Positions 36,255-44,500 of a stretch of DNA of 45,092 nucleotides are shown piece after piece; position 1 is the first letter of the stretch, and each line of letters opens with the position of its first letter. Below the pieces are notes generated by a model. It saw only the letters and a program-made list of their open reading frames with translations. It had not been told where the DNA came from and did not search any database. The translations under genes were made by a program, and so were the position numbers. Origin of the DNA: Holophagales bacterium (lineage in GTDB: Bacteria > Acidobacteriota > Thermoanaerobaculia > Multivoradales > Multivoraceae); contig VXSP01000027.1 of NCBI GenBank assembly GCA_009837885.1, positions 1-45,092 on the forward strand. Reading direction: 5' to 3'.

Positions 36255-37019
36255 TCAGCTCAAAGTAGCAGCACCGTCGCGAGCGCCCAGCCAGTACAGG
36301 TTCTGCCGGCCCCCGGGTCCGTCGGAACGGTAGCGGCCGACTTCGGTCAACGGGAGGCCAAAGGCGAGACGATCGAGTTCCGGTTCGTCGGTGTGGTGGC
36401 AGTAGCGGCGGGCCTGAGAGTCGCCCGGCCCCCAGCGCAGCAGGTGATCTTCGGGCTCGAGTTCCGCCGGGTCGACGCCAGCTTCCGAGGCCCAGTCGAG
36501 CCGGCGGCGCTCGAATCCGGGGTCGTCGGCGAACTGCCAGCAGGTGAGGGCGAGCAGACCGCCGGGCGCCACGGCGGATGCGGCGCGTTCGAGGGTGCGG
36601 CGCCGCGTGTCGAAGCCCGGGATGTGGTGGAGGACGCCGAACAGGGTGACGAGGTCGTCGGTCGCTTCGTCGAGGGCGCAGTTTTCGATGTCGTCGGTCC
36701 TGAAACGGATGTGGTCAAGGCTTGCGGCGGCCGCTCGGGCGTGGTCGGTCAGCTCACTGCTGAGGTCGATGCCGTCGTAGATGAAGCGTCCGTGGCTGAG
36801 AAGTTCGGGGTTGTGCTGCAGGAACAGGGCGAAGCGTCCGTTGCCGCAGCCGAGGTCGAGGACCCGCAGGGGACGGTTCGTCGGTTGGGCCGTGGTCTGG
36901 ACGACCCGCCGCCAGCCCGGCCAGCCGCCGGCGTGCCGGGTGCGGTCGAAGTCGGCCGCGTGCCGGCTGTAGAAGTCGCGGTTGATCCGGCGGAGGGCGG
37001 CTTGGGTTGGCGTGTTCAT
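36255..37019 (-). CDS. Class I SAM-dependent methyltransferase
   Basis: A 254-residue protein with the SAM-binding motif LDLGCGNGRFA at 54-64 and the acidic strand IDLSSEL about 30 residues later. LFGVLHHIPGFDTR corresponds to motif post-I/II of the Methyltransf_11/12 type. The ATG at 37019 is chosen because upstream residues in the open frame are translation of the repeat element and the SDR end. There is no Shine-Dalgarno. The N-terminal FYSRHAADFDRTR is typical of small-molecule methyltransferases. The substrate is unknown. Confidence 0.88.
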   Translation of the reverse strand: MNTPTQAALRRINRDFYSRHAADFDRTRHAGGWPGWRRVVQTTAQPTNRPLRVLDLGCGNGRFALFLQHNPELLSHGRFIYDGIDLSSELTDHARAAAASLDHIRFRTDDIENCALDEATDDLVTLFGVLHHIPGFDTRRRTLERAASAVAPGGLLALTCWQFADDPGFERRRLDWASEAGVDPAELEPEDHLLRWGPGDSQARRYCHHTDEPELDRLAFGLPLTEVGRYRSDGPGGRQNLYWLGARDGAATLS

Positions 37020-37046
37020 GGGAAGGGAGGATGGCTGTATCGCCTT

Positions 37047-37098
37047 GCCACTTCGGGGCGTCGGCCCGGATGCCGGCGGGGACGCCGGCGCACCCAGT
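37047..37098 (+). repeat. Two-hairpin dispersed repeat, copy C
   Basis: The second hairpin at 37072-37089 is GCCGGCG-GGGA-CGCCGGC, identical to copy B. The tail GCACCCAGT is at 37090-37098. The first hairpin at 37047-37059 is degenerate (GCCAC-TTC-GGGGC, one mismatch). As in copy A, the tail ends exactly three bases before the stop codon of the minus-strand gene, here the SDR. The element fills most of the gap between the SDR and the methyltransferase. Confidence 0.75.
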
Positions 37099-37101
37099 GG
37101 G

Positions 37102-37914
37102 TTATGCCGAACCCAGGCTGAGCCCCCCGTCGACTGCGAGCAGGGCTCCCGTGATCCAGTCGTTCGCCGGGTCGCAGAGGAAGACGACAGCACGCGCGAC
37201 ATCATCCGGCTCGCCGACGCGGCCCAGCGGCACCTCGCCGCCGAAACCGTCGATGAAGGCGGCGGCCTCGTCCGGCGGCATGATCGTCTCGAAGATCGGG
37301 GTACGCACGACGCCGGGAAGCACCGCGTTGACCCGAATGCGGTCGCCGGCGAGTTCGGCCGCGAGGCTGCGGGTCAGCGCGTCGACGCCGGCCTTCGCGG
37401 CCGTGTAGACAGAGCAGTTGGCGAGCGGCGATTGAGTGAGCGAGGACGAGATGTTGACGATCGAGGCCCCGCCGCGACCCGCGCGGAGGTGGGGGATCGC
37501 TGCCCGGGTCGCGAACAGCACGCCTTTCAGATCGACGTCGACGACGAGGTCTATCGGGTCGGGTTCGGCCTCGTCGCCCTCGGCCGCGAGCGGACCGGCG
37601 CGGTAGACGCCGGCGCAGTTGACCAGCATGTCGAGCCCGCCGAGTTCGCGTGCCGCTTCATCCACCATTTGCCGCGCGCCGCCGGCACTCGAGACGTCGC
37701 CGGCGACGGCGACCGCGCGAAGGCCGAGCGCGCGCAGATCGGCGGCGGCCGCTTTCACGACCTCCCGGCGGCGACCGCCGAGCGCGATGCTGCATCCGCC
37801 CCAGGCGAGGGCGCGGCCGATCGCCAGTCCGATGCCGCTGCCGCCGCCCGTGATCAGGGCCGCCCGCCCCTCGAACTGTGGCCCGGTGGCCGTCTCGCCG
37901 GCTGTGGTCGTCAT
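37102..37914 (-). CDS. Short-chain dehydrogenase/reductase (SDR)
   Basis: A 270-residue classical SDR. The cofactor loop TGGGSGIG is at 22-29, NCAG is at 99-102, and the catalytic Ser157, Tyr170 and Lys174 (SVYTAAKAG) are all present. The C-terminal VLPGVVRTPIFE and the final ITGALLAVDGGLSLGSA are standard. Arg-rich GGRRREV after the second strand (GGRRR at 46-50) favours NADP. ATG 37914 is chosen by comparison with the family; the frame is open further upstream. The substrate is unknown. It is divergent from elp3, with a 48-nt gap. Confidence 0.92.
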   Translation of the reverse strand: MTTTAGETATGPQFEGRAALITGGGSGIGLAIGRALAWGGCSIALGGRRREVVKAAAADLRALGLRAVAVAGDVSSAGGARQMVDEAARELGGLDMLVNCAGVYRAGPLAAEGDEAEPDPIDLVVDVDLKGVLFATRAAIPHLRAGRGGASIVNISSSLTQSPLANCSVYTAAKAGVDALTRSLAAELAGDRIRVNAVLPGVVRTPIFETIMPPDEAAAFIDGFGGEVPLGRVGEPDDVARAVVFLCDPANDWITGALLAVDGGLSLGSA

Positions 37915-37962
37915 CGTCTCGTTGCCCCCAAGCGCCCGGTGCCGCCGTAGTAGGTTCCCGTC

Positions 37963-39798
37963 ATGGCGGCGACAATAGCCCCGAAGCGTTTCTCGTTCGA
38001 GCCCGAAGAGCACGCGGCGGAGCTCGACGCGATCATCGGCGCCATCGAGAGCGCGTCACGCTTCGAGGAACGCGACCTCGACGAACTGCTGCGCCGCCAC
38101 CCGAAGAACGGCAGGGGTTTCTTCTCGAAGAGCGAGTTGATCCGCGGCTACCGGGCGCTTCGGCCCGGTGCGGCGGGCGAACAGGCGTTCGTCGACCGGG
38201 TTCGGATGAAGCCGGTCCGCACCCGGAGCGGCGTGGCGCCGGTCACCGTGCTGACCAAGCCCTTCCCGTGCCCGGGCCGGTGCATCTTCTGTCCCAGCGA
38301 CGTGCGGATGCCGAAGAGCTACCTGTCGTCCGAGCCTGGGGCCCAGCGGGCCGCCGAACACCAGTTCGACCCCTACCGGCAGACTCTCGCCCGCCTCCGT
38401 TCCTTCCGCCACACCGGGCACCCGATCGACAAGGTGGAACTCATCGTCCTCGGCGGCACCTGGTCGAGCTATCCGGAGGGCTACCAGGTCTGGTTCATCC
38501 TGCGCTGTCTCCAGGCGATGAACGAGTTCTTCGACGTCTCGTCCGAGCCGGCGACGGATCCGCTGCTGACGTTCGCGCCTGCGGTGGACTTCCGGCAGCT
38601 AGAGGAGATCGTGGAGGGCGCCGAAATCGAAACGTCGGACGCGGCAGCCGGCCGCGGCTACAACCAGGTCGTCTCCGACTGGACCGCGGCTCATCCACGA
38701 GCGGCGGCCGAGGCCCGCGAGCAGAACGCGGACTGGGCCGACCTGCTGGCGGCGCATCGCGAGAACGAGACCTCGCCGATCCGCTGCGTCGGGTTGTCGC
38801 TCGAAACCCGGCCCGACCGCCTCGACGCGGCGGAGGCGCTGCGCATGCGGCGGCTGGGGGCGACGAAGGTGCAGATCGGCATTCAGAGCATGGACGACGA
38901 CGTCCTGACCCTCAACGGCCGCGGCCACGACACGGCCCGGTCGCGGCGCGCCGTGCGCCTACTGCGCCAGGCGGGGTTCAAGATCCAGGCGCACTGGATG
39001 CCGAATCTCCACGGTTCCACGCCGGCGAAGGACAGGGAGGACTTCGATCGGCTCTTCTCCGACCCGGACCTGAGACCGGACGAGCTCAAGGTCTATCCCT
39101 GCTCCCTGATCGAGAGCGCCGAGCTGATGGCCTACTACCGGCGCGGAGATTGGCGGCCATACGACGGCGGCGAGTTGCTCGACGTGCTGGTCCACAGCCT
39201 GGGCGGCGCGCCGCGCTACTGCCGGCTGACCCGGGTGATCCGCGACATTCCCGGCACGGACATCGTGACCGGCAACCGTACGACGAACCTGCGTCAGGTG
39301 GCCGAGGCCGAAGCGTCGGCGCGTGGCGTCCGTTGCCGGGACATTCGCGCCCGGGAGGTCGGCGGCCGCCCGGTCGATCCGGGCCGGCTTCGCCTGCGGC
39401 GCACCGACTACGAGGCGTCTGGCGGCCGGGAGACCTTCCTCGAGTTCGTGACCGCGAGGGACCGGATCGCGGGGTTCCTGCGGCTTCGCCTGCCGGGGCC
39501 GGCCGGCACGGACGGAATCTCGCTCCCGGAGCTGGCAAACAGGGCGATCATCCGCGAGGTTCACGTCTACGGAGCGGTTGTCGGCTTGGGCGAGCGGGGG
39601 GAGGGGCGGTCGCAGCACGTCGGCCTCGGCCGGCGCCTGATCGCCGAGGCCCTGGCCATTGCGGCCGGCGCCGGGTTCGAACAGGTCGCCGTCATCTCCT
39701 CGGTCGGCACACGCGAGTACTACCGCCGGCTCGGCTTCGAGGACGGCGAGCTGTACCAGCACCGGTCGGCGCGTGAGCCGCTGGAGGCGCCGTCGTGA
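37963..39798 (+). CDS. elp3: Elp3-like tRNA uridine-34 modification enzyme (radical SAM/GNAT)
   Basis: A 611-residue protein. The radical SAM core has the cluster cysteines C103, C107 and C110 (PCPGRCIFCPSD), followed by RMPKSYLSSEPGAQRA. The middle has VGLSLETRPD and GATKVQIGIQSMDDDVL. The C-terminal GNAT domain (about 500-611) has the acetyl-CoA loop HVGLGRRLIAEA and YYRRLGFEDG. Elp3 places a carboxymethyl group on wobble uridine of tRNA, using acetyl-CoA. Bacterial members exist in a few phyla. A TAGGTT lies 6 nt before the ATG and there is no Shine-Dalgarno. Its stop overlaps the pncB start by GTGA. Confidence 0.93.
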   Translation: MAATIAPKRFSFEPEEHAAELDAIIGAIESASRFEERDLDELLRRHPKNGRGFFSKSELIRGYRALRPGAAGEQAFVDRVRMKPVRTRSGVAPVTVLTKPFPCPGRCIFCPSDVRMPKSYLSSEPGAQRAAEHQFDPYRQTLARLRSFRHTGHPIDKVELIVLGGTWSSYPEGYQVWFILRCLQAMNEFFDVSSEPATDPLLTFAPAVDFRQLEEIVEGAEIETSDAAAGRGYNQVVSDWTAAHPRAAAEAREQNADWADLLAAHRENETSPIRCVGLSLETRPDRLDAAEALRMRRLGATKVQIGIQSMDDDVLTLNGRGHDTARSRRAVRLLRQAGFKIQAHWMPNLHGSTPAKDREDFDRLFSDPDLRPDELKVYPCSLIESAELMAYYRRGDWRPYDGGELLDVLVHSLGGAPRYCRLTRVIRDIPGTDIVTGNRTTNLRQVAEAEASARGVRCRDIRAREVGGRPVDPGRLRLRRTDYEASGGRETFLEFVTARDRIAGFLRLRLPGPAGTDGISLPELANRAIIREVHVYGAVVGLGERGEGRSQHVGLGRRLIAEALAIAAGAGFEQVAVISSVGTREYYRRLGFEDGELYQHRSAREPLEAPS

Positions 39799-41210
39799 GC
39801 GCTCTGACGACCGACCTCTACCAGTTGACGATGGCCCAGGGGTACTGGCGGCACGGCCGCCACCTGGACCGGGCCAGCTTCTACCTGTCCATTCGCCACA
39901 CCCCGTTCGACGGTGGCTTCGCCGTCGCGGCTGGCCTGGAGCAGGTCGTGGAGTTCCTCCTCGACCTTCGCTTCGAGCCCGAGGACGTCGAGTACCTGCG
40001 AGGCCTTGCCGGAAGCGACGGCCGAGCCCTGTTCGCGCGTGACTTCCTGGACGTGCTGCCGACGCTCGACCTCTCCGTCTCGCTGGCGGCCGTCCCGGAA
40101 GGCACGGCCGTCTTCGCGAGGGAACCGCTGCTGCGGATCGAGGCGCCGCTGCTGGTCGGCCAGTTGATCGAGACGCCCGTTCTCAACATTTTCAACTTCC
40201 AGACGCTGGTCGCGACCAAGGCGGCAAGGCTCTGCCACATCGCCGCGCCGGGTCAGCCGGTGCTGGAGTTCGGTCTGCGACGGGCGCAGGGCTTCGACGG
40301 GGGCTTGAGCGCCAGCCGCGCGGCGTACCTTGGCGGCTGCTTCGCGACCTCGAACGTCGAGGCGGGCCAGCGCTTCGGCATTCCGGTGCGCGGTACTCAC
40401 GCCCACAGTTGGGTCCAGGCCTTCGACTCGGAGCCCGAGGCCTTCGACGCGTTCGCCGAGACGATGCCGAACAACTGCGTCCTTCTGGTCGATACCTACG
40501 ACGTTGAGCGGGGGATCGAACACGCGATCGCCACCGCGCGCGCGCTCGAGCGGCGCGGCCAGCGGTTGCTCGGCATCCGCCTCGACTCGGGCGACCTGCT
40601 GCTGCAGAGCCGCGGGGCACGGCGGCGGCTCAACGAGGCGGGGCTCGAGGACGTCGCCATCGTCGTCAGCGACAACCTGGACGAGAAGAAGATCCTGGCG
40701 TTGCGGCGGGCGGGCGCGGCGATCGACATCTGGGGCGTGGGCACCGCGCTGGTCACGGCGGCGGGCGCGGGCGCGCTGGGAGGTGTATACAAGCTGTCGG
40801 CGATCCGGCGTAGCGGCGAAGATTCGTGGCGGCCGGTGTTCAAGTTCGGCGCCGGGGTCGGCAAGGCGTCCCTGCCGGGGCGCCTGCAGGTGCGGCGCTA
40901 CCGCGATGCCGCCGGGGCTCTGGAGCGGGACGTGATCCACTCGCTCGATGAGGGCGGGGAGGCCTCCGGCCTGGACGATCCGGGGGGCAGCGATCTGCTC
41001 GTGCCGGTGCTGAAAGAGGGTCGGCTCGTGGAGTCGCTGCCGTCGCTCGACGCCGCTCGCGAGACGGCGGGGCGCGAGGTGGTTTCACTGCCGCCGGCGC
41101 TGCAGGACCTCGAGGCTCACGGGCCGCCGCCGGTCGAGGTCACGGCGAGCCTGATAGAGCAGTGCGACCGGCTGGCGGCCTCGCACGCGCCGCCTGCCCG
41201 CTCGGCCTGA
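39795..41210 (+). CDS. pncB: Nicotinate phosphoribosyltransferase
   Basis: A 471-residue enzyme joining nicotinate and PRPP to give nicotinate mononucleotide, the entry step of NAD salvage. The N-terminal TDLYQLTMAQGYW (6-18) is the family signature. GTHAHSW at 200-206 contains the conserved His region, and GIRLDSGDLL with VSDNLDEKKI forms the phosphate-binding part. The GTG start overlaps elp3 by four bases. The next gene, nadE, follows after 45 nt, so elp3, pncB and nadE may share a transcript. Confidence 0.96.
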   Translation: MSALTTDLYQLTMAQGYWRHGRHLDRASFYLSIRHTPFDGGFAVAAGLEQVVEFLLDLRFEPEDVEYLRGLAGSDGRALFARDFLDVLPTLDLSVSLAAVPEGTAVFAREPLLRIEAPLLVGQLIETPVLNIFNFQTLVATKAARLCHIAAPGQPVLEFGLRRAQGFDGGLSASRAAYLGGCFATSNVEAGQRFGIPVRGTHAHSWVQAFDSEPEAFDAFAETMPNNCVLLVDTYDVERGIEHAIATARALERRGQRLLGIRLDSGDLLLQSRGARRRLNEAGLEDVAIVVSDNLDEKKILALRRAGAAIDIWGVGTALVTAAGAGALGGVYKLSAIRRSGEDSWRPVFKFGAGVGKASLPGRLQVRRYRDAAGALERDVIHSLDEGGEASGLDDPGGSDLLVPVLKEGRLVESLPSLDAARETAGREVVSLPPALQDLEAHGPPPVEVTASLIEQCDRLAASHAPPARSA

Positions 41211-41255
41211 ACCGCCGGAAACGGCGCTTCGGCCGCCGGTCGTTCATAATCCCGC

Positions 41256-43349
41256 ATGGCCGCAAGGTTAGACAGGTCAGCAGTTCGGCGTTTCGACGAC
41301 CTCTACGAGCACGGCTTCGCCCGGGTCGCGGCGTGCCTGCCGCGCGCCGAGATCGCCGATCCGGCGACGAACCTGGAGCGCACTCTCGACCTGGCCCGGA
41401 GCGCGGACCGGGACGGCGCCGTCGCCGCCGTCTTCCCCGAACTCAACCTGAGCGGCTACTCCCTGGACGACCTGTTCCACCAGGCCGCGGTGCTTGATGG
41501 CTCGCGCGCGGCGCTGCTGGCTCTGGCGGAGGCCTCCCGGCAACTGCGCCCGGTGCTGATCGTCGGTTTGCCGCTTCAGGCCGACGGCGCCGTGTTCAAC
41601 GTCGCCGCCGTGGTGCATGGTGGCCGCATTGCCGGTGTCGTGCCCAAGGTCTATCTGCCGAACTACCGCGAGTACTACGAGAAGCGGTACTTCGCCGCCG
41701 CCGAGTCGCGGCGGTCGGACGTCGTGTCGCTTGGCGACGAGGATGTGCCGTTCGGCGAGGATCTGCTGTTCGATGTGGGCCCCGTTCCGGGTTTCCGCTT
41801 CCACGTCGAGATCTGCGAGGACCTGTGGTCGCCGCTGCCGCCGAGCACCCGGGGCGCCATGGCGGGAGCCACCGTGCTCTTCAACCTGTCGGCGAGCAAC
41901 GTGACGATCGGCAAGGCGGACTACCGGCGCCTGTTGTGCGCGTCGCAGTCGGGCCGGTCGATCGCCGCCTACGTCTACGCCGGAGCAGGCGCCGGAGAGT
42001 CGACGACCGACCTGGCCTGGGACAGCCACGGCCTGATCTGTGAGAACGGAGAGCGGCTGGCCGAGTCCGAGCGTTTCAGCCAGGAGCCCCAGACGATCGC
42101 CGCCGACATCGACCTCGAGCGGCTTTCGCAGGAGCGGCTCCGCATGTCGACGTTCCGGGACGCGGTGCGCCGGGAGTCCTTTGCCGGGGAGTTCCGGCAG
42201 GTACGGGTGACGGTGGACCGGCCACCGGCCGCGGTGGCGTTGCGGCGGGAGATCCCGCGCTTCCCCTATGTGCCGGCGGACAGCGCGGAGCGGGACGAAC
42301 GCTGCGCCGAGGCCTTCGACATCCAGGTGTCGGGACTGGTTCAGCGGCTGCGGGCCACCGGTCTGGAGAAGGTGGTCATTGGCGTCTCCGGCGGACTCGA
42401 CTCGAGCCACGCTCTGATCGTCTGCGTGCGGGCGTTCGCGCGGCTCGGGCTGCCGGCGTCGAACATCCTCGCCTACACGCTACCCGGCTTCGGCACGTCG
42501 ACCCGCACGTACGACAACGCGAACCGGTTGATGGAGTCGCTCGGCGTTACCGCGTCCGAGATCGACATCCGGCCCCCGAGCGAAGAGATGCTGAAGGCGA
42601 TCGACCATCCGTACGGGCGTGGCGAGCGCGGCGAAGGCGTCTACGACTCCACTTTCGAGAACGTTCAGGCCGGTGAGCGCACGGCCCACCTGTTCCGGCT
42701 CGCGAACCTCCACCGGGGTCTGGTCATCGGCACCGGCGACCTCTCGGAACTGGCGCTGGGCTGGTGCACTTACGGCGTGGGCGACCAGATGGCCCACTAC
42801 AGCGTGAACTCGTCCGTGCCGAAGACCCTGATCCAGCACCTGATCCGCTGGGAGGTCGAGCGCGGCGAGTTCGGTGCTGCCGCCAGTGAGACGTTGCAGT
42901 CGATCGTCGACACGGAGATCTCGCCGGAGCTGGTGCCGCCAGAGGATGGCGGGGAGGCGGGCAACGGCGAGCCGGCGCAGTCGACCGAGGAAGTGATCGG
43001 GCCGTTCGAACTCCAGGACTTCCATCTCTACTACCTGAGCCGGTATGGCTACCGGCCGAGCCGGGTCGCCTGGCTGGCCCACCAGGCCTGGGGAGACCGG
43101 AGCCGGGGCGCCTGGCTCGACACGATTCCCGAAGCCGAGCGCGGCGAGTACTCGCTGGCCGAGATCAAGCACTGGCTGGAGATCTTCCTGGTCCGCTTCT
43201 TCGGCACCAGCCAGTTCAAGCGCTCGGCGCTGCCGAACGGACCGAAGGTGGGTTCGGGCGGGTCGTTGTCGCCGCGCGGCGACTGGCGCGCGCCTTCGGA
43301 CGGCGGCCCCGCGGTCTGGGTGGAGGAGTTGCGGCGCAACGTGCCGTAG
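41256..43349 (+). CDS. nadE: Glutamine-dependent NAD(+) synthetase
   Basis: A 697-residue two-domain enzyme. The N-terminal nitrilase-type glutaminase (1-300) has the catalytic triad Glu62 ([10 protein letters not shown]), Lys131 ([17 protein letters not shown]) and Cys187 (HVEICEDLW). The C-terminal synthetase has the ATP-binding SGGLDSS at 378-384 and later [12 protein letters not shown]. Ammonia released in the first domain amidates nicotinate adenine dinucleotide to NAD. Length fits the long (actinobacterial/eukaryotic-like) form. A CATAAT at 41245-41250 ends 5 nt before the ATG, with no Shine-Dalgarno, so the message may be leaderless. Confidence 0.97.
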   Translation: MAARLDRSAVRRFDDLYEHGFARVAACLPRAEIADPATNLERTLDLARSADRDGAVAAVFPELNLSGYSLDDLFHQAAVLDGSRAALLALAEASRQLRPVLIVGLPLQADGAVFNVAAVVHGGRIAGVVPKVYLPNYREYYEKRYFAAAESRRSDVVSLGDEDVPFGEDLLFDVGPVPGFRFHVEICEDLWSPLPPSTRGAMAGATVLFNLSASNVTIGKADYRRLLCASQSGRSIAAYVYAGAGAGESTTDLAWDSHGLICENGERLAESERFSQEPQTIAADIDLERLSQERLRMSTFRDAVRRESFAGEFRQVRVTVDRPPAAVALRREIPRFPYVPADSAERDERCAEAFDIQVSGLVQRLRATGLEKVVIGVSGGLDSSHALIVCVRAFARLGLPASNILAYTLPGFGTSTRTYDNANRLMESLGVTASEIDIRPPSEEMLKAIDHPYGRGERGEGVYDSTFENVQAGERTAHLFRLANLHRGLVIGTGDLSELALGWCTYGVGDQMAHYSVNSSVPKTLIQHLIRWEVERGEFGAAASETLQSIVDTEISPELVPPEDGGEAGNGEPAQSTEEVIGPFELQDFHLYYLSRYGYRPSRVAWLAHQAWGDRSRGAWLDTIPEAERGEYSLAEIKHWLEIFLVRFFGTSQFKRSALPNGPKVGSGGSLSPRGDWRAPSDGGPAVWVEELRRNVP

Positions 43350-43353
43350 GCGG

Positions 43354-44406
43354 TCAGACCCAGTCCGAGGCGTCGTCCCCGGAGTGCCCGATGTGGACGC
43401 CGGCTTCCTGCCAGCCCGTCATCGCCGCTTCGACCTCGGGAGTGAAGTCGACCAGTAACTCGCCGGGCGTCGCGGTGTCCGGGACGGCGACCGCCGACAT
43501 GCAATCGGCCAGCACATGCAGTCTGCTTGCCGGGATGTCGCGGGACTGCATTTCGGCCAGCAGATCGTCGACCGTGTAGCGGACGCAGTGGCTCGCGGCC
43601 TGACCGGCGACGATCACGGCGTCGGCGCCGAGCAGCCAGTCGATCAGCGCCTGATTGCTGCGATCGAGTTCCTCACCATCGTGTCGGACCAGCACTTCGG
43701 GCGCGAGCACGGAGTAGTACTCGGTGAGAGGGTTCGTGCCCTTGATCAGGATCGGCGTCTCGGCGCCGCGCGCGTAGCCGAAGAACAGTCGCGCTTCCTG
43801 CACGGCGCCGACCAGGCCGTGGCCCTCGCTGCCGAGGAAGCAGTGCGGCGGCCACAGGTAGAGGCGGTACTTCCCGGTCGCCTCGAGTCGGCGGCAGTAG
43901 TCCAGGGTCTGGCGCCTCAGCCACTCCGCGGTGCCGTCCCCGAACCAGCCAGCCAGAGCAGGATTGGGCACCGCCGAGCCGGCTTCGATCTCCGATGCTA
44001 GTACTTCGCGGTAGCCGTCGAGCTGCCTGCCCGAGCCGTCGACCCAGAACGAAGAGAAGAAGATCTGCTGCGGTGTGTGGCTGTCGAGGCTGGAGGCGAT
44101 CTCGGTCAAGTTGCCGAGGTTGCGGTAAATGAAGCGGACGACGCGGTCGGTGTCCTCGATCGCGCCGCGGCCCGAACGGCCGCCGACGTAGAGCGCGCCC
44201 TCGCGCAGGCAGAAGTCCCGCTGCTCGTCGACCAGCAGGAGGACGCGGCGGGCTTCGTCGCCCGTCGCGGGAGTGAGATTGTGGCGGCTACGCCATTCAG
44301 CGGCCGCGATCGCGACCTGGTTCGGGTCGGGGTTGTATGACCATTCGCCGCTGCGGTAGGGATCGCTGTTCGGACCGGTGCCGGCTGGCAAGGGTAGAAG
44401 CGCCAT
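43354..44406 (-). CDS. Nicotinamidase-like cysteine hydrolase (isochorismatase fold)
   Basis: A 350-residue protein, longer than PncA because of a 50-residue N-terminal extension and a long insert. The triad of the family is present: Asp60 (LLLVDEQRDF), Lys222 (ILIKGTNPLTEY) and Cys274 (GQAASHCVRYT). Asp108 and His110 (SLDSHTP) correspond to metal ligands of nicotinamidases. It ends 4 nt from the convergent nadE stop. With pncB and nadE next to it, conversion of nicotinamide to nicotinate is the most likely role, but other amide hydrolases share this fold. TAGCGT lies 10 nt before the ATG and no Shine-Dalgarno is seen. Confidence 0.85.
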   Translation of the reverse strand: MALLPLPAGTGPNSDPYRSGEWSYNPDPNQVAIAAAEWRSRHNLTPATGDEARRVLLLVDEQRDFCLREGALYVGGRSGRGAIEDTDRVVRFIYRNLGNLTEIASSLDSHTPQQIFFSSFWVDGSGRQLDGYREVLASEIEAGSAVPNPALAGWFGDGTAEWLRRQTLDYCRRLEATGKYRLYLWPPHCFLGSEGHGLVGAVQEARLFFGYARGAETPILIKGTNPLTEYYSVLAPEVLVRHDGEELDRSNQALIDWLLGADAVIVAGQAASHCVRYTVDDLLAEMQSRDIPASRLHVLADCMSAVAVPDTATPGELLVDFTPEVEAAMTGWQEAGVHIGHSGDDASDWV

Positions 44407-44500
44407 GTCGGGTGGAACGCTAGCAAGGGACTGCTGCTACTCTCGCGCCCTTCCATCAAACGGCCATGAAGCGGCCCCGCAAGTGAACAGGAGCAGGCAA

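Noticed and set aside
39671..39685. GGGTTCGAACAGGTC, resembling a tRNA T-arm
   Set aside because: It lies inside the elp3 coding sequence and no acceptor or anticodon stem fits around it.
37963..39798. Elp3 and Topo VI as evidence of archaeal contamination or an archaeal host
   Set aside because: They are joined by overlaps or close spacing to clearly bacterial genes (TonB receptor, pncB, nadE, riboswitch-controlled thiC), with like composition.
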